DNA from: CAZGSN01 sp964371655 | GTDB lineage: Bacteria; Desulfobacterota; Binatia; HRBIN30 | Direction: 5' to 3' | Assembly: GCA_964371655.1 (NCBI GenBank) | Contig: CAYJOD010000074.1 | Location: 1 to 32,682, forward strand | DNA: 32,682 nt | Shown: piece by piece, positions 7,461-15,646 of the stretch | Position numbering within the stretch: position 1 is the stretch's first letter | How the letters are laid out: each line of letters begins with the position of its first letter | Made by a program: the position numbers and the translations under genes | Notes under the pieces: generated by a model | What the model saw: the letters and a program-made list of their open reading frames with translations, nothing else | Told to the model about the DNA's origin: nothing | Databases searched by the model: none

Positions 7461-9983
7461 ATGAAACGGTCATTTCCTCGCCATTTTGGATTCACGGTCG
7501 CTTGTGCTTGGGCCACCACCTTCGTTGTCTTCTCTGCGCCGCTTCGAGTCCTTGCGGCTAGGCAAGACGCCGACGCGCGGCCGGCGCGCCTGAGCCTCGT
7601 TGAGGGAACGGTCTCTTTTTGGCGGTCCGGTGCCGACGACTGGGTGCGGGCTCGTCTCAACACGCCTTTGGCCCCCGGCGACCATGTCTACGCTTCGGCC
7701 CCGGGCAAGTTCGAAGTGCAGTTCGGCGCCGAAGCCTTTGTCCGCGCCAACGACGAGACCGAGCTCGTCCTGGAAAGACTCGATCCAGACTACGTGCAGT
7801 TCCGAGCCGCGAAAGGGGTGGTGTCGGTGGACGCGCGTAATCTCGACCCCGATCTGACGGTCGAGATCGATGCTCCGGACGCGGCCTTCACGATTCGCCA
7901 GTCCGGCTATTACCGCGTCGATGTAGGCGATGCGACGACGGTGTTCGTCGCCCGCCAGGGTGGCGAAGCCGAGGCGGTTGTCGCGGCCGGCGAGCGCTGG
8001 CGCGTGCGTTCGGATGAACAGGTTGTCTGTGACCCGAGCGCGTCGCCGGTCATTGAGACCTATCAAGCCGCGGAGCCCGACGATTGGGATCGCTGGAATG
8101 CGGAGCGAACCGGCGTGGTGGTGGCCGCTCCCAGCGCGCGAAGCCTGCCGCGCGGGGTGTACGGTGCTGAGACCCTCGACCACTACGGGACGTGGGATGA
8201 CGAGCCCACCTACGGACGTGTTTGGTACCCGCGCGAAGTCGAAGCGCAGTGGGCACCGTACAGCGACGGGCATTGGGTCTGGGATCCGGGTTTCGGCTGG
8301 ACATGGATCGACGACAGCCCGTGGGGTTGGGCTCCCTTCCACTATGGACGCTGGGTGCACGTCGGGCCGCGCTGGGGTTGGGCACCGGGACCGATCGCGG
8401 TGCGACCGTTCTATGCGCCAGCGCTCGTCGGGTTCCTCGGCGGTCCTAGCGTGAGCGTGAGTATCGGCATCGGCCCGATTGGTTGGGTTGCGCTCGGTTG
8501 GGGTGAGCCGATCGTGCCGTGGTGGGGACACCGTGGTTTCATTGGCGAGCCGAGCTGGCGTGGCTGGGGTGGTCCGCGAATCGTGAACAACGTCACGATT
8601 ATTAACGAGCGGACGGTCAACATTAACCAGATTGTATATGCGCACGCCGGCACGCAGGGAGCGCTGATTAGCGTACCGCGCGATCGCTTCGGACAAGGTC
8701 GCATCCGCGACGCGCGTGTGGACATGAACCGTTCCCAGCTCCGTCCTCTGCGCGGCGCGGTGCCGGTGCGGCCGACGTCGCGTACCCTCGCTCCGTACTC
8801 CAGCGCGGAAGACCGGCGTGTGCCGGCGCCGTCGCGCCAGATCCTGGATCGAGCGACGGTGGCGGCGCGCAAGCCGGTCGACCCAATGACGCGCCTCGGG
8901 GCGAGCGGGGTTCGTGTAGCGCCGCGCCGCGAACCTGCCGGGCGCGTCATCGTACCGCAGCGGATGAGCTCGGGCGTGCACGAAGCAAGCAATCTCGCGC
9001 CGGCGCCGCCGCGCCGCGAGCCAGTGCCCGGGCGTGACCGGGGCGAGCACGGCGCCGCCGGCCGGCCGGAGCGACCGGTAGGCCGTGGTGGCGAAGTCCA
9101 GCCGGGGGGCGTTCCGCCGAAGGCGGGCCCAGGCGCTCCCGGCGCGGAAGCGCCGCTTGAACGGCGGCCGCCAAATGGGCGCATGGAGCGCCGCTCCGAA
9201 CCCGCCGCACCGCGTCCGCCTAGTGGGTCGCCCCCGGAGCGCGGGCAGGTGAACGAACCGCGTCGTGACACGCGACCACTTCGACCAGGGCGCCCGGATC
9301 GCTCCGAGCCGCCGGCCGTTGAAAAGGGAAAGGCACCCGAGGCGCCGCGCCGTTCTGGGCCGCCTGAGCGCCCAGCTCGCCCCGACGTTGGGCGCGAACG
9401 ACCGGTGCCGGTGCCGCCGCGAGCCAACCCGCAAGCGCCGCCGCCAGCTGCTCCTCCACCGCCTCGGCGTGAGATTGCTCCTAGGGCGGCAGAGCCGCCG
9501 TCGCGACCGCAGCCCCCGTCTCGTCCACAGGAGCGCCGCCAGCAGGGCGCACCCGAACGTTTCCAAGCCCCCGAGCCGCAAAGACCGCCGTCGGTCCCGG
9601 CACGCCCGCGCCCCGAGACGATGCGTGCGCCGGAGCGCCGCGAGGCACCGCCGGTAGCGCCTCCCGCCGCGCGCCAGGAGCCGAGACGTGCGCCGGAAGC
9701 TCAGCAGCCAAGGCGTGCGCCGGAGCAGCCGATGCGTGCTCCGGAAGCCGCACCGCGTGTGGCCCCGCGCGCGCCGGAGCCGATTCGACAACCACGTGCG
9801 CCTGAAGCACCTCGCAGCGCGCCCGTGCAGCGAATGCCGCAAGCCGCACCGCCGCGCGAGGCACCCCCTCGCCAGGCGCCGCCGCGCGAAGCACCGCCTC
9901 GCCAGGCACCACCGCGCGAAGCACCGCCGGCCGCCGCGCCGCATCAGCAAGGTGGACCGCATCGACCGCAGCCGGAACACTGA
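7461..9983 (+). CDS. secreted FecR-domain protein with WxW repeats and Pro/Arg-rich tail
   Basis: An 840-residue export candidate. A signal peptide covers about residues 1-33. A FecR-like beta domain follows (about 38-185, with LSLVEGTVSFWR and GDHVYASAPGKFEV). An aromatic repeat block at about 240-315 has recurring W-x-W and GWAP units (DGHWVWDPGFGWTWIDD, WGWAPFHYGRW), matching DUF6600-type proteins. A glycine-rich hydrophobic stretch and then a long Pro/Arg/Ala/Glu tail (about 505-840) complete it. ATG 7461 is chosen over the longer in-frame ATG at 7233 because GAGAGGAG precedes it and the signal peptide starts there; the longer frame overlaps the preceding gene. Function is unknown. In related bacteria such proteins are envelope or matrix components. 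The tail is low complexity and probably surface-exposed or disordered. Confidence 0.85.
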   Translation: MKRSFPRHFGFTVACAWATTFVVFSAPLRVLAARQDADARPARLSLVEGTVSFWRSGADDWVRARLNTPLAPGDHVYASAPGKFEVQFGAEAFVRANDETELVLERLDPDYVQFRAAKGVVSVDARNLDPDLTVEIDAPDAAFTIRQSGYYRVDVGDATTVFVARQGGEAEAVVAAGERWRVRSDEQVVCDPSASPVIETYQAAEPDDWDRWNAERTGVVVAAPSARSLPRGVYGAETLDHYGTWDDEPTYGRVWYPREVEAQWAPYSDGHWVWDPGFGWTWIDDSPWGWAPFHYGRWVHVGPRWGWAPGPIAVRPFYAPALVGFLGGPSVSVSIGIGPIGWVALGWGEPIVPWWGHRGFIGEPSWRGWGGPRIVNNVTIINERTVNINQIVYAHAGTQGALISVPRDRFGQGRIRDARVDMNRSQLRPLRGAVPVRPTSRTLAPYSSAEDRRVPAPSRQILDRATVAARKPVDPMTRLGASGVRVAPRREPAGRVIVPQRMSSGVHEASNLAPAPPRREPVPGRDRGEHGAAGRPERPVGRGGEVQPGGVPPKAGPGAPGAEAPLERRPPNGRMERRSEPAAPRPPSGSPPERGQVNEPRRDTRPLRPGRPDRSEPPAVEKGKAPEAPRRSGPPERPARPDVGRERPVPVPPRANPQAPPPAAPPPPRREIAPRAAEPPSRPQPPSRPQERRQQGAPERFQAPEPQRPPSVPARPRPETMRAPERREAPPVAPPAARQEPRRAPEAQQPRRAPEQPMRAPEAAPRVAPRAPEPIRQPRAPEAPRSAPVQRMPQAAPPREAPPRQAPPREAPPRQAPPREAPPAAAPHQQGGPHRPQPEH
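9851..9928 (+). repeat. 30-bp coding tandem repeat in the Pro-rich tail
   Basis: Units at 9851-9880 and 9881-9910 differ at only a few bases, and a partial third copy reaches 9928. Each unit encodes the decapeptide PPREAPPRQA. The period keeps the reading frame, so copy number can vary without breaking the FecR-domain gene. Confidence 0.7.
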
Positions 9984-10062
9984 GGCGAAGCGACCGCCAC
10001 CGATCCGGGGCGTGCAGTATCTCTGCGCCCTTAGCGATTGTGGCTTTGAAGTCTGCAGGAAA

Positions 10063-10087
10063 CGGGAGGGATCCGGAGTCCCTCCCG
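10063..10087 (-). terminator. hairpin terminator between convergent genes
   Basis: A 9-bp perfect stem (CGGGAGGGA / TCCCTCCCG) has a 7-base loop. On the minus strand it is followed by TTTCCT, so it best fits termination of the ComEA-like gene, 21 bases after its stop. It lies between two convergent genes and may serve both. Confidence 0.6.
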
Positions 10088-10107
10088 CTCCTTGTCGGTG
10101 GTGAGAG

Positions 10108-10431
10108 TCAGTGCGCCGCGCGTGCCGGAGCTGGCGCCGAGGCGGCGGCGGCTCCGGTCGTGACCTGCGGACGCAGTGCTGCCAGCAGCTTGTTACCGAT
10201 ACCGCTGACCTGGTCGAGGTCGTCGACCGACTTGAACGGGCCGTTCTTCTCACGGTAGGCGACGATGGCCTTCGCCTTGGCGTCGCCGAGACCCTTCAGG
10301 CTGGCCAGCTCCGTCGCCGTCGCCGAGTTGATGTTGACGAGCTTCTCGTCAGCATGCCCAGCGTGGACTCCGAGGCCGACGCTGCCGGCTATCAAAAGTG
10401 CTCCGATGACAGTACGAATATGTTGCCGCAT
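10108..10431 (-). CDS. ComEA-like secreted helix-hairpin-helix protein
   Basis: The product is 107 residues. An N-terminal signal peptide (about 1-27, ending VHAGHADE) precedes one helix-hairpin-helix DNA-binding domain at about 31-92. It carries the family signature VNINSATATELASLKGLG and the second hairpin DDLDQVSGIGNKLL. The short tail is Ala/Pro-rich. By family it binds double-stranded DNA on the outer side of the inner membrane, as in natural transformation. Single-domain forms like this are common and may have other roles, since no other competence gene is nearby. The start has a very strong AAGGAGG 7 bases upstream. The gene is alone, on its own AT-rich promoter, converging on the FecR gene. 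Confidence 0.9.
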   Translation of the reverse strand: MRQHIRTVIGALLIAGSVGLGVHAGHADEKLVNINSATATELASLKGLGDAKAKAIVAYREKNGPFKSVDDLDQVSGIGNKLLAALRPQVTTGAAAASAPAPARAAH

Positions 10432-10477
10432 GATAGAACCTCCTTGGTTGCATGGTGTACGGCTGCCGTTATGAAAA

Positions 10478-10506
10478 TAAGTATACTATACAAGTATCAA
10501 TGTCAA
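10478..10506 (-). promoter_or_regulatory. sigma-70-like promoter for the ComEA-like gene
   Basis: Read on the minus strand, a perfect TTGACA (-35; plus 10501-10506) is followed by TATACT after 15 bases or TACTTA after 17 bases, about 50 bases before the start codon. The site sits in a strikingly AT-rich patch of an otherwise GC-rich window. It contains the near-symmetric GTATACTATAC (10481-10491), which could be an operator overlapping the -10 box. Confidence 0.6.
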
Positions 10507-10687
10507 GAACCTCGTTGGTATATTGCGTACTGCCTGCCATGACCGGTCGACTGCCGGCAGCGGGCGGCCGACCGTTTGCGGCGCGCCGGTGGGGGTAGGG
10601 ATGTCGCGCGTGCGTGCCCTATTGCAACCTGGCGTCGGCTCGTGCAAGGCGTGGCGATCGATGTCGTACGAGGAACGAGGAGTGAGG

Positions 10688-12103
10688 ATGAACGTTGAGC
10701 AGACGCGCGAGTTCGTGGAATCTATCTGGCAAGGCAGCATCCTGACGGCACTGAACGACTACATTGCTATCCCCAATCTATCGCCCGGATTCGATCCGCA
10801 CTGGATCGAGCACGGCTACATGGATCGCGCTGTCGATCTGATCACGACGTGGATCCGCACCCAGGAAGTTCCGGGCTTGCAGTTGGAAGTCGTGCGCTTG
10901 CCCGGTCGCTCGCCGCTCGTGTTCGTCGAGGTTGCCGGCGCGTCACCGGCGACGGTGTTGTTGTACGGGCATCTCGATAAACAGCCGCCGCTGGACGGCT
11001 GGAGCGAAGGCCTCGGCCCGTGGACGCCGGTGCGGCGCGACGACAAGCTGTACGGACGCGGCGGCGCCGATGATGGCTACGCGGCATTCGCGGCGATTAC
11101 GGCGATCCTGGCGTTGAAGCGACAGGGGGTGCCCACGGCCCGCTGCGTGGTCATCATCGAGGCCTGCGAGGAGAGCGGCAGTGGCGATCTGCCGCATTAC
11201 ATCGAAGCCTTGAAGGATCGCATCGGCACACCGGAGCTGGTCGTTTGCTTGGACTCCGGCTGCGGCAACTATGATCAGCTGTGGATGACGGTATCGTTGC
11301 GCGGGTTGCTCAACGGCACGCTGACCGTATCGACGCTCACCGAAGGAGTTCATTCCGGCGGCGCCGGTGGGATTGTTCCGTCGAGCTTCCGGATTGCCCG
11401 TCAGCTTCTCAGTCGTATCGAGGATGAGATTACCGGAGAGCTTCTCGTGCCGGAGTTGCATGCCGGCATCCCCACCGAGCGGGTGCGGCAACTGTCGGCG
11501 TCGGCGGCGTTACTGGACGAGGACATGCGCACGCTCATGCCGTTTCAACCCGGGGCGCGCCCGCAGAGCGATTCAGTAGCGGAGCTCCTCATCAATCGCG
11601 CCTGGCGACCGCAGCTCGAGATCACCGGAGCGGCGGGCCTGCCGCCGGCGGATAAGGCCGGCAACGTCCTGCGCCCGTCCACGACGCTGAAGCTGTCGGT
11701 GCGACTGCCGCCGACAGCCGACCCGGTGCGTGCTCGCGAGTCGTTGAAGCGTCGCCTCGAAGCCGATCCACCCTACGGCGCACAGGTGCGCTTCGAATGT
11801 GAGGAAGCGGCATCGGGTTGGAACGCGCCGGTGCTAGCGCCGTGGCTTGAAGAATCGGCGAATCGCGCTTCACAGACCTTCTTCGGACGTGAGCTGGCAT
11901 ACATGGGTGAGGGCGGGACAATCCCGTTCATGGCCATGCTCGGCCGCCGCTTTCCGCGAGCGCAGTTCCTGATCACTGGAGTGCTCGGACCGCACTCCAA
12001 CGCCCACGGACCGAACGAGTTCCTGCACCTCGGCGCGGCGACGCGTCTGACCAGCTGTATCGCCGCGGTGCTGGATGATCATTGTCGGTCGACGGCGTCG
12101 TAG
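10688..12103 (+). CDS. M20 family metallopeptidase (dipeptidase/deacylase)
   Basis: The 471-residue enzyme belongs to the M20 (ArgE/DapE/carboxypeptidase G2) family. The metal-site motifs are in order: YGHLDKQP (His95, Asp97), LYGRGGADDG (Asp128/129), IEACEESGSGD (general base Glu161 and metal Glu162), CLDSGCG, and HSNAHGPNEF near the C-terminus. The dimerisation insert TEGVHSGGAGG is present. It hydrolyses an amide bond in a peptide or N-acyl amino acid using two zinc ions in the cytosol. No signal peptide is seen. ATG 10688 is chosen because GGAGTGAG precedes it and the family N-terminus begins there; upstream in-frame starts at 10523 and 10661 give unsupported extensions. The substrate is not determinable. 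Nothing nearby explains its role. Confidence 0.9.
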   Translation: MNVEQTREFVESIWQGSILTALNDYIAIPNLSPGFDPHWIEHGYMDRAVDLITTWIRTQEVPGLQLEVVRLPGRSPLVFVEVAGASPATVLLYGHLDKQPPLDGWSEGLGPWTPVRRDDKLYGRGGADDGYAAFAAITAILALKRQGVPTARCVVIIEACEESGSGDLPHYIEALKDRIGTPELVVCLDSGCGNYDQLWMTVSLRGLLNGTLTVSTLTEGVHSGGAGGIVPSSFRIARQLLSRIEDEITGELLVPELHAGIPTERVRQLSASAALLDEDMRTLMPFQPGARPQSDSVAELLINRAWRPQLEITGAAGLPPADKAGNVLRPSTTLKLSVRLPPTADPVRARESLKRRLEADPPYGAQVRFECEEAASGWNAPVLAPWLEESANRASQTFFGRELAYMGEGGTIPFMAMLGRRFPRAQFLITGVLGPHSNAHGPNEFLHLGAATRLTSCIAAVLDDHCRSTAS

Positions 12104-12257
12104 CGAGTGCGTCCGAGCGGGTCGCCGTCGACGGCGGCACCCTGCGCCCAAACCCGGAAGCTTCGTGCCGTCGCGCCTGCGCTGGCGCGGCTTCTGCTTC
12201 GAAGGCCATCGACTTTTGATAGACATCCGACGGAACTCCTGATACCCAAAATCCTCG

Positions 12258-12608
12258 ATGGCGCGCCCGCAACCGATTGTAACCAGACCCGGCCGCAAGA
12301 GCGGCGAGCTGACGGTAGCGTTACCGCCAGGCTGGGAGTTGCGTCTGCGCCGAGTCCTACGTGAAGCGCTTGCCGAGACCCTACCGGACCCGCGCGAGCG
12401 TGGCCTGAGCGCCGCCCAGAAAGAATCGCGGCTTGAGCTGCGCCGGCGCTTGCTGCAGGCCGCGATGTGCAAGCACCTGAGCGATCTGCTCACCGCCGAC
12501 ATCGTCGGCCGTGAAGTCGCCGTGTCGACACGCAACCGCTACGGCACCCGCCGCGGCTCCTTGCGCGAGCACGTGCAGGCGATCCTCAGAGAAGTTGCTG
12601 AAAGCTGA
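12258..12608 (+). CDS. hypothetical protein, 116 residues
   Basis: I do not recognise this protein. It is basic, rich in Arg, Leu and Glu, and predicted mostly helical after a short N-terminal beta-like stretch (GELTVALPPGWELRLRRVL). It has no signal peptide, membrane helix or cysteine motif (one Cys only). The start ATG has no clear Shine-Dalgarno site. It is kept because the frame is long relative to the gap between the peptidase and the tRNA region. Its composition (hydrophobic residues spaced as in amphipathic helices) also looks like a real protein. A nucleic-acid-binding role is possible from the charge but is not shown. Confidence 0.45.
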   Translation: MARPQPIVTRPGRKSGELTVALPPGWELRLRRVLREALAETLPDPRERGLSAAQKESRLELRRRLLQAAMCKHLSDLLTADIVGREVAVSTRNRYGTRRGSLREHVQAILREVAES

Positions 12609-12624
12609 GCGCGGCGCGTCGCTC

Positions 12625-12770
12625 GTGAAGCGTGAAGGGTGAAGGGTGAAGCGTGAAGCGTGAAGCGTGAAGCGTGAAGCGTGAAGCGTGAAGCGGGCGT
12701 AGCTACGCAGGTCCGTGAATGCTCACCCTGCTCTCTCCTACGAGATACGCTTCACGAGATACGCGTCTGG
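12625..12770. repeat. inverted pair of 7-bp arrays (GTGAAGC type)
   Basis: The left arm has ten consecutive heptamers (12625-12694), eight of them exactly GTGAAGC and two GTGAAGG. After a loop containing the palindrome GCGTAGCTACGC (12697-12708), a shorter right arm (about 12741-12768) keeps the 7-base period in the opposite sense: CGAGATA, CGCTTCA, CGAGATA, CGCGTCT. GCTTCAC there is the reverse complement of GTGAAGC. The element fills the gap between the hypothetical gene and tRNA-Glu. Confidence 0.85.
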
Positions 12771-12783
12771 CGTTTGAAAGAAG

Positions 12784-12858
12784 TGGTCCCAAGGGGATTC
12801 GAACCCCTGTTCCCGACGTGAGAGGCCGGTGTCCTAGACCGGGCTAGACGATGGGACC
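12784..12858 (-). tRNA. trnE: tRNA-Glu (anticodon CUC)
   Basis: The minus strand folds as a 75-base cloverleaf. The acceptor stem is GGTCCCA/TGGGACC with discriminator A. The anticodon stem CCGGC/GTCGG carries loop CTCTCAC (anticodon CTC), and the T arm contains GGTTCGAATCC. CCA is not encoded. It lies 3' of tRNA-Gln and gltX on the same strand, so the synthetase gene and two of its likely substrates form one cluster. Confidence 0.95.
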
Positions 12859-12875
12859 ATTCCAGCGCAAACGCA

Positions 12876-12912
12876 GAGCCCACGGTGCCGACGTGACGGT
12901 CACCGTGGGCTC
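12876..12912. other. 12-bp stem hairpin between the two tRNA genes
   Basis: GAGCCCACGGTG (12876-12887) and its exact reverse complement (12901-12912) enclose a 13-base loop. There is no T-tract on either strand. It may be an RNA-processing signal or a residual terminator between tRNA-Gln and tRNA-Glu. Confidence 0.6.
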
Positions 12913-12922
12913 GGGCTCGAAG

Positions 12923-12995
12923 CTGAGGAGGAAGGACTCGAACCTTCAATAACCTGATCCAGAGTCAGGTGGCTTGCCAATTTGCCCACTCCTCA
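12923..12995 (-). tRNA. trnQ: tRNA-Gln (anticodon CUG)
   Basis: This is a 73-base cloverleaf on the minus strand. The acceptor is TGAGGAG/CTCCTCA with discriminator G. The anticodon stem CCTGA/TCAGG carries loop CTCTGGA (anticodon CTG), and the T arm is GAAGG-TTCGAGT-CCTTC. CCA is not encoded. It lies 43 bases after the gltX stop. In bacteria without GlnRS, GltX charges this tRNA with Glu and GatCAB converts it to Gln; the gene order is compatible with that but does not prove it. Confidence 0.95.
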
Positions 12996-13038
12996 TCAAA
13001 CGAGGCAGCGCCCAAAGTAGGAGGCCAGTTCTTTGATG

Positions 13039-14466
13039 TCAAGCTGCCGATGGCGGCGGCGCCTTGGCTTCGATGAGGGCAATGGCTTTGTCCAAACGTT
13101 GCAGCGAACGCTCGCGTCCGAGCACTTCGAGTACCTCGAAAATTCCCGGGCTCACGGTAGTACCGGTCATGGCGACGCGCACCGGTTGGGCGAGCTTGCC
13201 GAGCTTGAGCGCGTGCCGCTCCATGGCGCGCTGAAAGCAGCCGTGGATACCCTCGTGGTCCCACGTGGGCGCCGACACGAGCTCTGTGCGCAGGGTCTGC
13301 AAGGCCGCGAGCGCATCGGTGGTGAGGTGCTTGGCCGCCGCGGCTGCATCCATCTCGACCTCGGAGTCGAAGTAGAACTTCGCCTGATCGACCAACTCGA
13401 CCAGGGTCTTGGCGCGCTCCTGGAGGGTTCGCGCCATGCGCGTCAGCCATTCGTGGTCGCCGGGGACCGTGTGCCCTTTGGCCGCGATGTACGGCGTCAG
13501 CTCTTGCGCGAGCTCCTGCGCTGGCAGGGTCTTGATGTACTGCGTGTTCACCCACTCGGCCTTTTCCGGATTGTAGACCCCGGCCGAGGTGCCGACGTGC
13601 TCGAGGCTGAACTTCTCGATGAGCTCGGCGCGCGTGAAGATCTCCTGGTCGCCGTGCGACCAGGCCAGGCGCACGAGGTAGTTCACCACCGCGTCGGGCA
13701 AGTAGCCCATGTCGCGATACGCGAGCACGGAGGTGGCGCCGTGGCGTTTGCTCAGGCGGGTGCGGTCGAGGCCGAGAATCAGCGGGATGTGCGCAAACGC
13801 CGGCGGCTCGAAACCGAGGGCGCGGTAGAGCTGAATCTGCTTCGGCGTGTTGGCGAGGTGATCTTCGCCGCGAATGATGTGGGTGATCTCCATCGTCGCG
13901 TCATCGACGACGGCGGAAAAATTGTAGACCGGTGTGCCGTCGGTGCGCACCAAGATGAGGTCGTCGAGATCGCGATTGCGAAAGGCGACGTGGCCTTTGA
14001 CGAGATCGGGAACCACCGTCTCCCCATCGAGCGCGGCCTTGAAGCGCACGACGTACGGCTTGGCCTCCGCGGTCGGGGTGCGATTGCGACAGGTACGGTC
14101 GTACATCGGAGTATGCCCGGCGCGGGTGGCCTGCTCGCGCTTGGCGTCGAGCTCTGCCGCGGTGCAGTAGCAGCGGTAGGCCTTGCCGGCGCTCAACAGC
14201 CGCTCGGCAAACTCGCTGTGCAGCTGCTGGCGCTCACTCTGGAAGAAAGGCCCCTCGTCCCACTCCAGTCGCAACCAGGACAGGCCGTCGAGAATCGCCT
14301 GGATGGAATGCTGGGTGGAACGTTCACGGTCGGTATCTTCGACGCGGAGGATGAACTTGCCGCCGTGATGGCGCGCGAACAGGTAATTGAACAAAGCGGT
14401 ACGAGCACCGCCGATGTGGAGATAACCGGACGGGCTCGGCGCAAAACGGGTGCGAACGGTGGACAT
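13039..14466 (-). CDS. gltX: glutamyl-tRNA synthetase
   Basis: This 475-residue class I synthetase joins glutamate to tRNA-Glu and possibly also tRNA-Gln. The HIGH motif is LHIGG (His17, in FAPSPSGYLHIGGARTALFN). The KMSKS equivalent is LSKRHG near residue 238. The zinc-type cysteines are at RCYCT and DRTCR. The C-terminal half is the helical anticodon-binding region. Length is normal for bacteria. ATG 14466 is chosen because the conserved MSTVRTRFAPSPSG begins there; a TTG nine codons upstream only adds unrelated residues. No strong Shine-Dalgarno site is visible. tRNA-Gln and tRNA-Glu follow on the same strand and may share its transcript. Confidence 0.97.
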   Translation of the reverse strand: MSTVRTRFAPSPSGYLHIGGARTALFNYLFARHHGGKFILRVEDTDRERSTQHSIQAILDGLSWLRLEWDEGPFFQSERQQLHSEFAERLLSAGKAYRCYCTAAELDAKREQATRAGHTPMYDRTCRNRTPTAEAKPYVVRFKAALDGETVVPDLVKGHVAFRNRDLDDLILVRTDGTPVYNFSAVVDDATMEITHIIRGEDHLANTPKQIQLYRALGFEPPAFAHIPLILGLDRTRLSKRHGATSVLAYRDMGYLPDAVVNYLVRLAWSHGDQEIFTRAELIEKFSLEHVGTSAGVYNPEKAEWVNTQYIKTLPAQELAQELTPYIAAKGHTVPGDHEWLTRMARTLQERAKTLVELVDQAKFYFDSEVEMDAAAAAKHLTTDALAALQTLRTELVSAPTWDHEGIHGCFQRAMERHALKLGKLAQPVRVAMTGTTVSPGIFEVLEVLGRERSLQRLDKAIALIEAKAPPPSAA

Positions 14467-14536
14467 GTGTCGCGACGAGTAACAGCGCCCCAAAATCGAG
14501 TCAACGCAAACCGCGTTGCCTGCGTCTCGGAGCGGG

Positions 14537-14690
14537 CCTCAGACTTCAGACTTCGGGCTGCAGGCTTCATGAATTCGCTGAGACGCGGGAGTCCCGACAA
14601 GGGGACCGTTGTTCGACACGAGCCGAGACACGCAAGGGCTTGCGATAGCCTTTCGAAACCTGAAGTCCGAAGCCTGAAGTCGGAAGGCCC
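14537..14690. repeat. inverted pair of 7-bp arrays (CAGACTT / CTGAAG type)
   Basis: The left arm at about 14537-14569 reads as heptamers CAGACTT, CAGACTT, CGGGCTG, CAGGCTT. The right arm at about 14656-14690 reads CCTGAAG, TCCGAAG, CCTGAAG, TCGGAAG, the same family in reverse complement. About 85 bases of unrelated sequence separate them. Together they fill most of the 305-base gap between the divergent gltX and the next gene; the last 15 bases of the gap hold that gene's AGGAGG. Confidence 0.75.
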
Positions 14691-14771
14691 GGACTACTCT
14701 GAATTGCAGTCGAGTCTGCTTCTCTTTCCTCCCGAGTTGGAGTACCCAGGCGCTCGGAAGGAGGAGACGAC

Positions 14772-15068
14772 ATGAGCCAGCCGAAGAACATTGCCGATCT
14801 CGTCAAGGACGCCATCGACAAGGGTGCTACGACCGTCGAGGACATCCACAAGCAGATCGCGGCGCTACCGCTCAAGGTTCTCGAAGAAGTGAAGTTCTTG
14901 AAGGAGCCGGCGCGTGAGGTGCGCAGGATCCAAGAGCGCTCCATCGGCGCGGTCTACGATCTGATTCGAAACATCAATCGACAGGCCGGCGAGCTCGCAT
15001 CCGATATGCTGGGCGGACCGAAGGCAGCTGCTCGCAAGGCGCCGCGCCCAACCCACGCGAAGCCCTGA
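14772..15068 (+). CDS. hypothetical helical protein, 98 residues (phasin-like composition)
   Basis: The start is secure: GGAAGGAGG lies 8 bases before ATG. The protein is almost wholly alpha-helical by composition, with NIADLVKDAIDKGATTVED, an IHKQIAALPLKVLEEV segment and a second helix with IQERSIGAVYDLIRNIN. A basic Ala/Pro/Lys tail follows. There are no cysteines, signal peptide or membrane helix. The amphipathic pattern with the DKGATTVEDIH opening recalls small phasin-like proteins of deltaproteobacteria, but I cannot name a family with certainty. It stands alone, with repeat-filled gaps on both sides. Confidence 0.75.
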   Translation: MSQPKNIADLVKDAIDKGATTVEDIHKQIAALPLKVLEEVKFLKEPAREVRRIQERSIGAVYDLIRNINRQAGELASDMLGGPKAAARKAPRPTHAKP

Positions 15069-15243
15069 AGCATTCGCGCATCTGGGCAACCTGAAGCGAG
15101 GCGGGCGCGCATCGGCCTGCGGTTGCATCTGCGGGGCCGGTAGGACGGCGGTTCCGATCTACTACTTCCTAACATCGTCGCGAGGTGGGAAGATTTTGAA
15201 GCAACGCGTCACACGGATCCGTGTTTGACCGCTCCAGTCTATA

Positions 15244-15291
15244 GTTCACAGTCGACAGTCGACAGTCAACAGTCGACTGTTGACTGTCGAC
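15244..15291. repeat. 7-bp array with a 34-bp perfect palindrome (ACAGTCG type)
   Basis: Heptamers ACAGTCG, ACAGTCG, ACAGTCA, ACAGTCG run to the centre and then continue as their reverse complement. Positions 15258-15291 are a perfect palindrome centred on GTCGAC. It lies in the 578-base gap 15069-15646. In the rest of that gap I see no gene, only a 14-bp direct repeat (CCGCTCCAGTCTAT at 15229 and 15444) and the 14-bp palindrome ACACGGATCCGTGT just before it. Confidence 0.85.
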
Positions 15292-15646
15292 GGCCTGCGG
15301 TCGGCGCGGGCCATCGGGTTGCGGGCCAGAGTCCGCGCTAGGACCAGTCGACGGGTCAGCCCTCCGTGGCTGGCCGAATAACTTTTTCATCGCCAGACGA
15401 TCTCGAACGTGCCAAAGTGCACGGACAAAGCGCTGCATCGGTGCCGCTCCAGTCTATGCTCTGTCGCTCCTGCTCTTACCCATTGATGATCGACACGCTC
15501 TCACGCCAATCTCCGGGCGGGGCTACCCTGCCACATCCGGTGATGCTATCAGCCGCGGCGGCGCCGACCTTGGTCAAGACCCGGGGGGCTCTTGCAGGCT
15601 CGGCAGGCGCCGAAAAAGAATTACCCGGAAGTGGGGATTGGGAAGC

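Noticed and set aside
7470..10253. Minus-strand open frame of 927 codons opposite the FecR gene
   Set aside because: It is Arg/Ser-rich with no domain. The plus frame has a signal peptide, FecR domain and ribosome-binding site, and the frame also overlaps the ComEA-like gene.
10523..10687. Longer N-terminus for the M20 peptidase
   Set aside because: The extra residues are not like the family, and the best ribosome-binding site fits ATG 10688.
12625..12770. CRISPR array
   Set aside because: The repeat unit is 7 bp with no spacers, and there are no cas genes in the window.
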